From contig JASKMD010000006.1 in NCBI GenBank assembly GCA_030144725.1, positions 3,018,477-3,082,476 of the forward strand: 64,000 nucleotides of DNA, given 5' to 3'. The stretch comes from Haematococcus lacustris (lineage: Eukaryota; Chlorophyta; Chlorophyceae; Chlamydomonadales; Haematococcaceae). Both the position numbers and the translations under genes were made by a program. Below, piece after piece: positions 9,937-22,284 of this stretch (position 1 is the first letter of the stretch; each line of letters starts with the position of its first letter). A model generated the notes under the pieces. That model was not told the DNA's origin and did not search any database. It was given only the letters and a program-made list of their open reading frames with translations.

Positions 9937-12900
9937 TCATTGTGCTCTGCTGAGCTGCAGCCCTGGCGCCGTGAGGCCCAGCCTGTCCGCTGCCTCCAGC
10001 TGGGCCCTGCTGGTGTGGGTTGCAAGGGACACCTGAATAAGGGCCACCTGGCCAGGGATGCCACGCAGCTCCACCTGGCCCAGGTGCTGACCCACAAGGG
10101 GCGGCAGCATGTCAGGCAGGGCTAGGGGCTGGCCCCGAGTACGCAGCGTGACAGAGGAACGGTTTCCACCCACACAGCAGGCTGCTGCAGGTGACAAAGG
10201 GGTATGCAGCTGCTGCTGGGCTGCATCCCACAGTGCTGAAGGGCCGCACTGCCCTGCCTGGCTTGCTCCTAGTGAGTTGGAGCCGACATCCAGCACTGCT
10301 GGTGCAGGGTCTGGGCAGCTGGCAGGTGCAAGGGGGCCAAGCAATGAAGGCTCCCTGTGGCTGAATGACACGCTCATCTTTGGTGTCATTGTGCGATTGG
10401 TGCCGGATTTGAGGATGGACAGGGTGGATTCACAACGCTGGCCCTGCGATGACCAGCTGGCAGGGCTGCATGCTGGCAAACGGACTGCATCTAGCGCTTG
10501 CTCCTGGCTGTGAGCTGCGGGCTGAGGCTTGTAGCTCGCAGCTGCAGTCCACATGGGTTCAGGGCACCACACCTGCAAACGACATGCATGCAGACAAGAA
10601 CATGTCACAAAACGCCATGCAAAGCATGAAGCAGGTGGCTACACTACATGTTGGAGTAGTCCCGCTACACACACGCACCTGGCCTGACAATGCCAGGCTG
10701 TTGATGCGTGCAGCCCTGTTTAGGCAGCGTCCTTTGTAGTTTGCCCGGCCTGTTGCAGGTGTAACCTCGAAGGCAACCTCGCCAGCGTCTACCCCAGCCT
10801 GGGCAGCAGGGCATAGTCAAACAGCCACTGCTGTGGCCAAGGTAGCAAGGCATGTGAAAGACAAGCATTTGTAAGCCAGCATGCACCTGGTCGTGCTGAG
10901 CCAAAGCTCTAGCTGCACCTGGCTCACCACCTGCTCACCTTGAGTCTGAGGCCACGCATGAGGCGGACAGAGAAGTGGTTAGGTGCGGCACTGGGTGTGA
11001 CGCGGAGTGACTGCCTGTCAGGCTCAACCTCAGCTGCCGCCACTGCTGCCTTCCCCTGGGTTGCTGGAGGCGCTGGGAGGCTGCCAAGCTGAACAGTGAT
11101 GTCGTCGGTGCTGACTGTGTCATGGGCAAGTGTGGCTGGCTGCATAGGGGCTGGGGTGTCAAGGGGAGGCTGCCAATGGGTGGGTTGACCAAACTGGCGC
11201 GTCACCACCTCTTCGCCCAGCAAGCTGTCCAGCAGTGCCTGGGGCCAGTCCAGGTCCATGCAGGTGGTGAGGGTGAGCAGCGCCCAGTGCAGGCACTGCA
11301 GGCTGGAGGAGAAGGCGGCCAGCACCATGCCATCCTCATCCGCAGTGGACACCAAGTAGCCAGCAGGCAGCTGTGGGCTCGACACGTAAAGCAGCACTCG
11401 CTGTGCAGTGGCCAGGTACAGGGCCATGCACTCCTACACAGGCAGAACAGGCAGGATAGGCACACTAGCTTGCACAACATGATTATGCACAGTGCAGGCT
11501 TCAGTGCAGGGAGCCAGCTGCAGAGTGTGGGCTTGGACATCAAATCCGGATCCCAGAAAACGTAGCCCCTAGTTGTAGGGGAGATATGCGCTGCCATGGC
11601 TCTGCTGACAGGGAGCACCCTAGTAGTCGGCAGGGAGCCCCCCTCGCCCTTATGACAGCCCCTCAGCTCACCCGTGCCAGCTCAGTGTTCCAGGCCCTCA
11701 GCTGGGCCATGCCGGCCACTGACATGAAGGCCACAGCAGCAGAGCCCACTGGGGCGTGCAGCACTCCTGGCTGCAGCTGACGAAGCGTCCTGCACCAGCA
11801 CCAGCCACTCACAATTGTGGCTGCATCATGATTTGTAAGGGCACGGCGTTCATGCAAAGGAAGGACAGCGCAGCTGCACATGCGCAAGGTGCAAGCTGTG
11901 GTTGCTTGTTGTATGAGCTGTACTAGACGATGTGGGTGTGAGAATGTCGAGAAGCATGCTGCGCCATGCCCTGATTCATAGCGATGTGGGGCAGGGATCC
12001 TTGCCTGAGAGGCCCCAGCGCCCAGCTTCTGTGGGTGTGCTGAGGTGTCTGCTGCTTGACGGTGTACAGATCTACAGATGCGCTGCCACGACCCTCCCCG
12101 AGCGCCACGAGGTGCTCGCCGGCATGAACCACACCAATGCCCTTTGACCGCAGTTCCTCAACAGGCAGCTGCACAGACAGACAACGAAGCACGTGTGATG
12201 GCGAGCTGTTGCCTGAGCCAGTGCAACTATAGCAAGATGATGCATACCTTGAGGAAGGTGGCAGAGCTGACCACTACCTGACCTCCATGGGCGCATGCCT
12301 GTACAACAGCATGGAAAGGTTGAGTCTCACTGTGTACTGCATGTGATTTGCACTGTGCTCTTACAGGGTAGGATTCTTTCACTGCGCACCTGCACTGCCT
12401 TGGCCAGCACCAGCGCTGCCCCGCCATATGTGGTCAAGCTGACACCCATTCGACTCTGCACCAGCACCTCGTCAGCAGCCAAGCCGGTGTGCATGCCCTG
12501 CAGCAGGCATGGCGGCACAGGTACATGGCTTCACGCAGAAGGCAGTGCTGGTCCGGCAGCTGCCGCAGCTGGCCACTCACCACCCTGACTCTTAAGCCAG
12601 CCAGCACAGTCAGGGCTGTTGTATCGTGTGGGTCAACCTCCTGGTACTGTGCGCACAACCACTGCCAGCCCACCAGGCCCTGCGCACAAGATGTCATCGA
12701 GGTGGGGTGTTGTCCATTGCCTTCAGCATGCCACCCTGCAAGCAGCTAGCAGAAGCTAACACCACTACCTGCTGCCGCTTAGAGCTGCCGTCTGCGCCTT
12801 GCAGGGTATCAGACTGAGCTGTATTCTGGCGACCTAGGATGCCCATCAAGCCCTGCACGTCAGTGATAGCGACCAGGAGGGTGAAAAGGGTAGCAGAGAG

Positions 12901-15900
12901 ACGAGAAGAGCCAAAAGCCAGGCTTTGCGTGCACACCACAACACCCACAGAAGCTCATAGGCTCGGCAACAAGGCTAGGCCTTCAGAGAGGCTGAGTCAT
13001 GGCATGTTGTGTCCGTGTATCTGTGTGTTGCAGCACCGCTGACAGCCATGTAATGGTAATGCTGACGATGGTGGTTGTGGTTATGGTGGTCATGAGGATG
13101 GTGGTCATGATGATGTTGTTGGTGGTGATGGTGATGGTAATGATGGCAAAAGTGACGATATCAATGATCTTAGAGCCAAGCATGCAAAGCCATGCACTGT
13201 TCATGATTAACTAAATGCAGCACATCGTCACCACTCACGTCACGCACATACCTGTGCACCATCTGCCATTGGGCTGGTTAATTTCACTTCCTCATGTTGA
13301 GAGGGCACCACTTGTCCTGTTCTACGCAGAGTCATGCTTTGCCGCATGGGGGTGGGCCTGGCAGCTGGAAGCGGGAAGTTTGTAACCAGTCCAGTAATAG
13401 GCGTCTGCACAACAGCATGGCAGCGGTACGCAATGGTGTGCAAACCCTAGTGGGCCAAGCAACATGCACACCGCAGTGGTGCTGCAGCCCTGGCTTTGTG
13501 CAACTGGTCACATTGAATGGGCAGGCTGGCTCTGCCCAGTCTATCGCTCCATGTCTCATGATGTCATGGTATGATCTCACCTCTGGAAAAGAGATCGCAA
13601 CAGGCCTGATGAGATTCAGAGACGGCCTTGGGCTGCGTGAAGGATCCTCCTGCACGGTCTGAGAAAACGGCAGCCGCATGTTGCTGAAAGACTTTGTTGC
13701 AGTGGCCATCCTCCGTAGCCGACCGAAGCTCTTCTGTCGCCCACCGCCAATTTCATTGCCTCTGTTGACAAAAGAACCATCACTCGAGAGGATGTTGTTG
13801 CACAACGATCCAGCTGTGCTGGAAGCCCGTGGCACCGGAGCAATGCACAGGGGCTGGCCAGGGCTGCCTTGGGCCAGCAGCTCGACAGGCCACTGGCTGC
13901 ACTGCAGCAACGCATCCTGCATGGCAAGGCAAAGGAAGCAGCGTGGAGCACAGGCCATCACACGGCAGCACTGCACAGCATGAGGCACCTGGTGCTGGCC
14001 TCCAGGCTCACCCAGACCCCACCTGCAGCTGGGTAGCGAAGGTGACGGCTGCCTCTGGCGTGTGGAAGCACAGCAGGAAGCTGCACGCATGGCACGCACC
14101 CAGGCAGCAGTGGGGACAGGGTGAGTGGAGCTGGCATCAGGCTGACAGTGGCTGCTGCAGACCTCACCTGTCGCCCTCAGTGGCCCACTCATAGCCCAAG
14201 TTGACCACAGCCAGGCGCCTGGTCTGAAGGGTGGAGAGCAAGGACACAAAGTAAGCTGTGCGATGTAAGGTAACACTGGAAGCACATCCGCAGCAGCTCC
14301 CGCTGAGGTCTCCGCTGCAAGTCTCATCTGTCGGGGGCTAGCCAGCAGCTAAGGTTAGGGTTAGGGTTGACAGGGCTAGACAGGGCTAGACAGGGTTGCG
14401 CACCACAACATGCACAGAAGCGACAAGGCTGGGCCTTAAGAGAGTGTCAATTCAACATAAGTGTGGCCAGGGTAGAAGGTTGATACAGCAGGTGGAGTCA
14501 AGGTGGCCGGCGCAATAGGTGCTGCAATAGTCGTAGCTGCTGCCAGCACTGGTGGCACCTGCATCGTCTGGCGACTCACCAGCTCATCATGCAGCTTCAT
14601 GCTGGCCTCCATCACCCCAGCAGGCAGCAGCTCCTGCACAGCGTCAGTGGTACCAGCATTGAGATGTCCCAGCCATCCCGCCTCATCATGCGGTAAGTGG
14701 CTTAGTTGGAATTGGGCGACTTCTACAATCGAGATTTCCCAAATAAGAAACCACGACAATTCGAAAGACAAAAGTGAAGAAGGGACTGGTTCTCCACCAG
14801 CCAGCACATGTGGCTCGTCCATGCCATGCCATGCAGGCACCCTGTAGCCGGCTAGCAGCAGGCTGACACCTAGGGGCTGAGGTGGGGGCCAGGGTGCCAG
14901 CAGGGGCCGGAGGGGGAGCAGGAGGTGGCTGACTGTGGCCAGGCGGCAGTCAGTCCCGACCAGGTGTGACACGCAAGGAAGACCACTGCTGGTCATGGCT
15001 GACTCAGCTGACTTGCCCAATGCACATAGCTTAATTAGCTGGCCCACCCCATGCTGAAGCCTCACCCAGAGCTTGCTGGAGCCCTGCACATCCGTGATGA
15101 CCAGGGTGGCCTTGTCACCAGCACCAGGCGGCAGCACATGGCCCATCAGGGAGCGGGGCAGCTTGGCATGGCGGCGTAAGTGGGTGATGATGACAAGCAG
15201 CAACACCATCACCACGAGGCACACCCCCACTGGCACGGCAATGGCGGTGGCCAGCAGGGGTGTGCTCAGTGCTGGTCCACCTGCAGCACGGGCATACCAG
15301 TACAGTAGGCCAGACAGCTGACAGATGGCAGCTGAGCTCACAGCACCTAGATGACCATTCACACAATTCACGAGGTGCTGTTGGTCATCCTCCTCCAAAC
15401 TGTCCCACCTGCCAGCGGTGGTGATGGGCTGGGAGGTGTTGGTGGAGGCGGCAGGCCGGGTGGCACAAAGCCAGTGGTGCCCCACAGCTGCTCCCTGAAG
15501 GCTGCTGCGCCCAGGCTGTCCCTCACTGCCCTCAGGCCAGAGGTCATGGAGGTCATGGCGGCAGCGAAGTCAGCTGGGCTGCCAGCACTGCGGGGAACCT
15601 GCAGCACAGGGCAGCTAGCAGCCAGGCACTAATTGGCTCTATCATCAAATGAGGGTGATCAAAAGTGGGTCAGCAAGAGCCAGGTAGAGCTTCTGTTGTG
15701 CTCTGTGGGCTGAGTGTGGGTAGGTAAGGTTAGGGTAGAGTTTGCCATGCACCTCACCAGGGGGTTGCTGCAGCCGATCAGGGCCAGCAGGGCACTCTGG
15801 GTGTAGGACAGGGGCTTCAGCTCATCTGTGGGGTCAAGGGGTCAGGCCATGGTCAACTTGGCACATGGGTGCAGACACATGGCAGTGCCTGCCTGCACGG

Positions 15901-18900
15901 CCTGTCAACTGCCTGTTTGCCCGCACCTGCCACTCTGAAGTCCATGGCCGTGTAAGGCAGAGCCAGGATAGAGCTCAGGGCGTGGGCATACGACTGCACA
16001 GTCAGCGGCGGCACCTACTTTGAATGCATCAGGTTGGGGTGGATTGAGCTATATAGATATGCCAGGACTAAATGGAAAACCCCGTTGCTTGTCAGCTACA
16101 GGTGCATGGTACCTCAAGCTGCTGCTGCTGCTGCTGGGCATCCAGGTCATCAACAACACGCTGCTTGATGATCATGTGCAATGTTAATGCACCCACTCAA
16201 CATGGCAGGGAGCCTCATTTGCTGCTACTATTACACTTTGCAGCACCAGGGTCAGGCACATGCTTTGGCTTTATGACCTCACACTCGAGTGAGCCATGCA
16301 AAGTGCTTCACCTGCACATCGGCGTAGTTGTACCCCATCCCTTTCCAGGCAGCAGCCCCCGGCTCAGCCAGTGGGTCGCCTGGCTTGTACACCAGCAGGG
16401 CTGCGGTCATGGCAGTCCACAGTAAGGCAGCTAGGACAAATGCGGCTACCAGTGCAGTGTCATGGAGGCGGCATGTCATGGTGTGTGGGCTGCTGGGAGT
16501 GGTTGGCCGGGGCTGTTGTCAGAGGTGGTGTAGTCAGTGGTGCAGTCACATAACAGCTTCCCTTGGGGTGCAGGCCTCAGATGTAGTCAGTGGTGGGGAC
16601 AGAACACACGACAGCTTCCCATTTGCCTTGAGCCTCAACTCACCTGAAGCCCTGAAGGGTGCATCCAGGGAGTAAGGGGTGCGAAGGTACGACTGCGGAT
16701 AGTAGGCAGCACTTACCCAACCACTTCCATTTACTCATACACAGGCTGGAAGCTGTGCAGGCTGTGCATGAGCTTGTGGGTGCTGTGGCAAACGTCCGTT
16801 GTGTAGGTGTTGAAGGGCGCAGGGAGGGAAAGGGGTGCCAGGCCTCGTGCTGACCCACCTGGGTGACATTAGGGCTGCCTGCATGGCGAGCATGCAGCAC
16901 CACAGGGGGAGGCACGAGCAGTGTGAGGAGTGTGAAGTCATCCTGGCAGTGGTTCATAGCACATGGCGACATCACCGCATGTACAGCAAGCACATGTAGG
17001 CATGTCATTAGCCAACGCTGCAATGTCATTCAGGTGGGTCAGCTGTGTACTCCACGGCGGTATGACTCGAAAGAAGCGGAAGGGCAGCGCCAAGCAAAGG
17101 CAGGACCTGACAAAAAGTTATTGTTGCTCACCCATGAATGCAATGAAGTCATACACTGCCTTGTGCAGCTGCTGTGGCACTTGGTGTGTCAAGCCGATGA
17201 GCTGAGCCGCCTTGTAGCGGGAGGGTGCCAGGTTCACCAGCTGCCCACCCAGCCTACAATAGTCAAGGCAAGCAGCCGACCTTCACTGATGACGTAGACC
17301 TTGCCTGACCAGCATCAGTGATGCAATGAAAGACTGGTCAGCTCTCCACCCAGATCCATCCCTTGCAAGGTTGCCTGCTCTGCTCACATGGTGGCTCGCT
17401 GGCTGTTGCACAGCTGGGCAGTGCAGGGCACCAGCTGCATGGTGCTGCGGTCCAACACCTCAGTGCTGGCGGGCAGGGGAGACATGGTCAGCTGCCTGCA
17501 GCCAGTTGACAGGGCAGCCCAGAGCCTGTAACTGACTCAAGTCAAGCCAGCATAGCCAGCCATGGCTAAAAGAGAGCTTGTGCATGCTGGCTTCAATGCG
17601 TGCTGTGCATAGCTTGTGCATGCTGTGCTGAGCTTGTGAATGTGGCTTCAAGAGCAGCTGCTCAAACTCAAGGACCCCTGCAGAGCTGCCCATCAGGCCG
17701 CCGGTTCCACAAGTGCATTGCTTGCGACCTCATCAGCTGACAGGTCCTCGCTAAGGCCCGCTCCTTGCATGTGTGGTGTACGTGAGCCTATGTGGGTGCT
17801 GTAGCACATGAGTTGCTGCCAGTCTTCTTACTCAGTTCAGTCGGTCATTTACTGCCTGTCAGTTGCCATGGCAGTATGCCCCTCACAGCCAGGGTGCAAG
17901 TGCCCACTCCTACCCCATGAGGTTTCTGTTGTAATACATGATGTGCAGGGACTTGAACACGCTGGAGTCCGCCAGGGCTATGGCGCACTCCCCCATGTCA
18001 ATGGTGATGGCCGAGTCAAAGGAGCGCATGAAGGGTGACAGCTCCCACATGATGCGCAGCACCTGCAGGCGCCGACTGGCCTGGTGAGGACAAGCACATA
18101 GCCAGGGCTGGCAGCAGCTGTGAAACTGCTGGCTGTCGCGGTATCAGCACAGGGCATGCTTGCCCTCAATGCCATGCCATGCCTTGATGCCATGCCCAGC
18201 CTGATTCCCGTGACAAATCCCAGGCTTAGAAAATACTAGAAACACATTGCAAGGTTGTGTTGATGCAGAGCTGCTTGCCTCACTCCACCTTGAGCATGGC
18301 TGTGTTGTTGGTCAGGGGCTCCAGGGTCAGTGGGTCATACAGCCAGCCCTGCGTCACGTCGCCTGTCTGCATGATGCTGGCCATCACCGCATACATCACC
18401 ACACTGCTGTCAGTGGCCACCGGTATGCACAGCGCATGGCGGGGCCTGCCCGTCACTGGGTCGCTGGCCGTAGCGTTGACCTGGCGCATCACCGCCGCCA
18501 GCTCCTGCCAGGTGTCAGGGTAGAAGGACAGCCGACCAGCCTCGCTCAGCACTGGCCGGCTGATGTTGTAAACTGAGGTAAGGAGAGGCCAGTTCACGTA
18601 CATGATGAAAACGGATTCAACAAGGGGGATGCCCACCACCTGTCAGATGCAAACATAGAGAGCAGCTCTGGCTGGAAGTGGCTATGGCTATGGCATAACA
18701 AATGACTCTGCATGTGGCCGCATGCCATGCCTACTCAGACCTCCTGCTGCTGGTGCTAGCCTGTGTGCGCTGATGCGTGATGTCATGGCCACGAGCTGAG
18801 CTACCTGCTTCCCAAAGTTGCTGCCGCGGGCGGTGCTGTAGGGAGGCATGTCGCTCCAGGCAGCCACCTGTACAGCCCAGGACCATAGCATGTGCTGCAG

Positions 18901-19609
18901 GCTATGACCGGTTGCATACCCTTGACATACACCTTGCGACAGCTAAGGTGTTTGCTAGCAACTGCTGACGCTTGATGGGACTTTGTACAGAGCCGACCTC
19001 ATCAGGCCAACATGGCGCAGGCCCCTCCAGGCAGGTGCTAGCCCCTGTCCTACTGCTCTCAAGGGGAGGCTGTGCCCACCTGATTTTCATCGTTGTCAAT
19101 GGACGGCTGCAGGTCTGTCAGAGCTCCAGAAGCAGCAAGGCTGCCAAGCATGCTCGAGGGAAACAAGCATGCATCATATGTGGAAGAGTTGTTTGGTGTG
19201 CCAGCCACCTGACGCAATGTCAAAAAGAAGCAATGCACAAGACTGCATCATGCAGCATATGGGTGTCCATGTAGGGTGACTCAAATCTTACCTTGGGTCC
19301 CGGGACAAGAGAATGGAGGTCGTTGTATGCCATTCCCAACACAGTCACAGGTATCTTGCTTTTAGCCACAAAAGGTTCAAGAACCACGGTGGTTGCTGCT
19401 TCCAAACCACTGAGCACCAACAAGCGCAGGGGCTGCATCAGGCACCAGGAGTAGGATCTAACCATTGGATCAGCCATGCACCAACAATGACTCCCCAGAC
19501 TTGCCAGACACCTACCCTGAGAGGGGCTGCAGCAGTGTTGAAGCAACTGGCAAACAAGCTGTTCGTGCTGTTACGCAGGAAACTCTCAAAGTCGCCGGCG
19601 TCGTGACGC
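9937..19609 (-). CDS. Receptor-type class III adenylate/guanylate cyclase with solute-binding ectodomain
   Basis: Makes a cyclic nucleotide from ATP or GTP at the plasma membrane in response to an unknown ligand. Exons with checked phases, 5' to 3': 19609-19516, 19432-19292, 18894-18805, 18639-18289, 18080-17914, 17465-17388, 17253-17132, an unresolved part, one ending at 16312, 15993-15927, 15825-15758, 15598-about 15372, a TM exon ending at 15066, 14633-14580, 14223-14168, 14080-14023, 13916-13581, 13404-13252, 12852-12769, 12679-12581, 12497-12390, 12298-12248, 12168-12005, 11789-11672, 11433-10939, 10798-10679, 10572-9937. The ectodomain resembles bacterial extracellular solute-binding proteins (VVGIPLVESVFIMYVNWPLL, then DTWQEL). 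After the membrane span (LVVMVLLLVII), half C1 supplies the metal aspartates (ITDVQGSSKLW, ATEGDSFLL). Half C2 lacks the first aspartate (VAFMSVAGM) but supplies Asn and Arg (CLNRAAR). The start of the gene is not resolved. Confidence 0.85.
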
Positions 19610-19849
19610 CTGCAGAGCAATCGAGCAATGGACACTTCAACACCCCGCCAATGCACCTTGGACATCACCTTGCAGCGAACCTTGAAGCCACTGACGCCAC
19701 GAACTCTGCTGTGTCTCCGAAGCAGTTCAGGCCCGCCGTAGCGTTTTGGCATGTATCTCCGGCAGAGACCTCGCCAAGGAATCTGCCGCTGAGCATGTCT
19801 AGTACTGTCAGCAATGCCAGACACTTCCAGTAGCTCCGCATTGCGCGAG

Positions 19850-20420
19850 ATTAAGTTGGGTCAGAGACTTGACTGTCAACATTTCTGATAGAGTGTGCAT
19901 AGTGTAGGGTAGGGCTCTATCGACTCCTGGGGTTAGGGACCTAGGTTAGGGACACACACCGGTCACTGACTCCTGTGGAGAAGTGTAGGGGCTTCACATG
20001 AGGATAGGGATACAGGACATCCTGTCAACATTTCTTTCCATGAAGCGGATGAAGCTGCGATTAACGCAGTCACTGGCACTTCCCATACAAAAGTTGGCCG
20101 GACTGGCTGACCGGGACAGCACACACCCGCATTTCCCAATGATCATGGGGGTAGTTCGTGCTCAATACCGCGATTGCTATGCATCGCACATGCTTTGCAG
20201 GTATGCTGCTCGTACACGGTCAGAGCGCTGGCACCGCACACTCCTCCACACTGCACAAAATGGCGATGGTTGCTCAAAGACAGATGACGTTGCTGACACT
20301 GTTGCCAAGGTTTAGCAAGAGTCTAGGGGGCTGCCACAGTCTGGGGCACTGTGACGAGGGTGAGCCAACCCCCACTTGCACCTGTGTCACACATGCCTTC
20401 CTTAAAGTAAAGGAAGCTCC
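19850..20420. other. Upstream region of the cyclase gene
   Basis: No supported gene. Any missing 5' exons and the promoter of the cyclase gene should lie here or just beyond. Short GGTTAGGGA-like strings near 19930 are too few to call telomeric. Confidence 0.35.
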
Positions 20421-20607
20421 TTTACTGCACCAAATCACTCGTTACAATTCAATGCATCTGTAGTGTCACCTGACTCAGACCTGAGGGTACCGATTGTTCC
20501 GGTGGATGGCTCCCATTTGTCATTGTTTCTCTACTAAAGTGGCCTATAACATACCCAGACTCCTCACATCCGCCAAAGCTGTCAAACCTGGTTGAGAGTA
20601 GGTGGAC
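20421..20607 (+). repeat. Imperfect direct repeat, copy 1
   Basis: About 187 bp that recur at 21904-22090 with roughly 85-90% identity, including an identical stretch around CAGACTCCTCACATCCG. The two copies bracket the TIR element at 20638-21903, with about 30 bp between this copy and the element and none on the other side. Confidence 0.8.
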
Positions 20608-20637
20608 TTTTTGACGAGAGTGAAGGGAGTTCCTTTA

Positions 20638-21903
20638 CCCCCCGTTTCCAATTGTCAGAGGACGGAGGACGGAGCTGCATGGAGGGAGCTGGCGGAGAGG
20701 AGCACATGGAGGACCTTGGAGGTCGGAGCGGCATTGGAGGTCGGAGCGGCGGAGCCCGAGCCACATGGGCTCCATGCTGGCTCCGACGGGGCGCGTTTCC
20801 AATTCGGAGAGACATGTCTCTCCATTGGCTCCGATAGCGCCCATTGGCTCCGATAGGGGACTCCTTCGGAGCCCGGAGAGGAGCCAGGAGCGGAGCCAGG
20901 AGTGTGAACGACCCTGTGACCCTGAGACCGAGTCCCTGTTGCTCAACCCTTCGTTACAGTCTCCGCCGTATCGGTCCTCCCTGTGTAGGTCCACTGCAAC
21001 ACCGCTGAGGATATGGCACTCCGCAGTTCTACCCGCATTAGCAACATTTGCGGAATAACCTCAGACTTGCTTTGCCTGCCTTGCTCTGCACTGCGGAGTC
21101 TGCACTTTTGCGGACTTGTTGTCACTAAACCAGCCAAACTGCAGCCAGCCTTCCTTGCGTAGCCTGCTCGAAGCAGAGTTGCACCATAGCCTTCACTACG
21201 CAGAGAGTGTAGCCTGCAAGAGTCATGTTACTACCTTGTTCAAGCCAACCTTAAACCCCAACACAGCCTGCCCTACGCAGAGCATCATTTCACTATTGAC
21301 ACAAGCAGCTACAAGCTGCCTCATCTCTGCCAACACAACCAGCCTGCTCAAGCCGAGTGAGCTGTGACTGCGTGGAGACTGAGGTGAGCTGCCAACACCA
21401 ACACTCGTGCACTCCTGCCCTAAGCATTGCACCGGCAACAATACATATGCAGCCTGTTCAATATATAGCCTGTTCAATATAGCCTGTTCAATAGAAGACA
21501 GTACCGTGCAGTGCACCAGCCTGCAGAGGTCCTGCTGTTTCTGCAACGCGGGTGCAAAGCTGTGGCAGGGTACAAACCTGCCGTACATGCGTTAAGCCGT
21601 ATATGCGCTAAGCCGAATGGAGCTAGATGGCTGCTGCCGCTGCTGGAGCTAGAGTTGGAGCTAGAGCTGCTCGACAATACATTTTTTTGCAGCAGCAGTA
21701 GCGTCCCTTGCAGCGGCAGCAGCAGCGTGATGATCGGAAGGCCCTCACGCGGCGGTCACGGGTCGCCCAAAAGTGTCAAAAAAGCGTCCATGCAGCGCTC
21801 CTCTCCTCGCATTGGAAACGGCAACACGGCATTCGCCCATGCAGGGGCAGCTCCGCTCCATGAGCCTCCATGAGCTCCGCTCCAATCAATTGTAAACGGG
21901 GGG
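20638..21903. mobile_element. TIR transposon with TTA target duplication (PIF/Harbinger-like)
   Basis: Ends CCCCCCGTTTCCAATTG (20638-20654) and, in reverse complement, CCCCCCGTTTACAATTG (21887-21903) differ at one base. The trinucleotide TTA lies on both flanks (20635-20637, 21904-21906). A 3-bp TTA duplication is typical of PIF/Harbinger elements. Subterminal GGAGCGGAGCT-type repeats occur on both sides. A 14-bp unit (AGCCTGTTCAATAT) is repeated at 21451-21493. No transposase frame is visible, so the element is non-autonomous. A 3-bp duplication can arise by chance, so the family assignment is tentative. Confidence 0.72.
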
Positions 21904-22090
21904 TTATTGTACCAATTCACTAAGTTAATGCATCGATAGTGTCACGTGACTCAGACCTGAGGGTACCAATTGTTTCTTTAGATGGCTCCCATTAGTCATT
22001 GTTTCTTTACTAAAGTGGCCTATAACATACCCAGACTCCTCACATCCGTCAAAACTGTCAAACCTTGTTGGGAGTAGGTGGACTTGCAGG
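21904..22090 (+). repeat. Imperfect direct repeat, copy 2
   Basis: Second copy of 20421-20607, starting directly at the right end of the TIR element. The pair could be the long direct ends of a decayed LTR-type element or a local duplication made before the TIR insertion. They lack clear TG...CA ends. Confidence 0.75.
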
Positions 22091-22284
22091 TTGCTCTGAG
22101 GTTTGAGGTTGCTTTGCAGCAACACTGCGATGAGCCTAGCAGAGTTAGTTAGAGATAGTGCAGGAGGGGCTACATGGTCCTCGTCCTAGCTGTTCTGAAC
22201 CAGCTTCGCGGCCACCATGCATCACTCTGGCCCTCGAGCTCGAGCCGTATCATCAAGCTCTTCAATCGCCCTGCTACTCACGAA

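Noticed and set aside
12769..12905. A second ITDVQ-like cyclase motif upstream of GLMGILGRQ
   Set aside because: The reading through VAITDVQ lies before the AG acceptor at 12853; the exon starts at 12852, and the metal-binding motif is the one at about 15080.
14346..14372. Interstitial telomere-like GGTTAGGGTTAGGG
   Set aside because: Fewer than three units, and scattered AGGGT strings are common in this GC-rich DNA.
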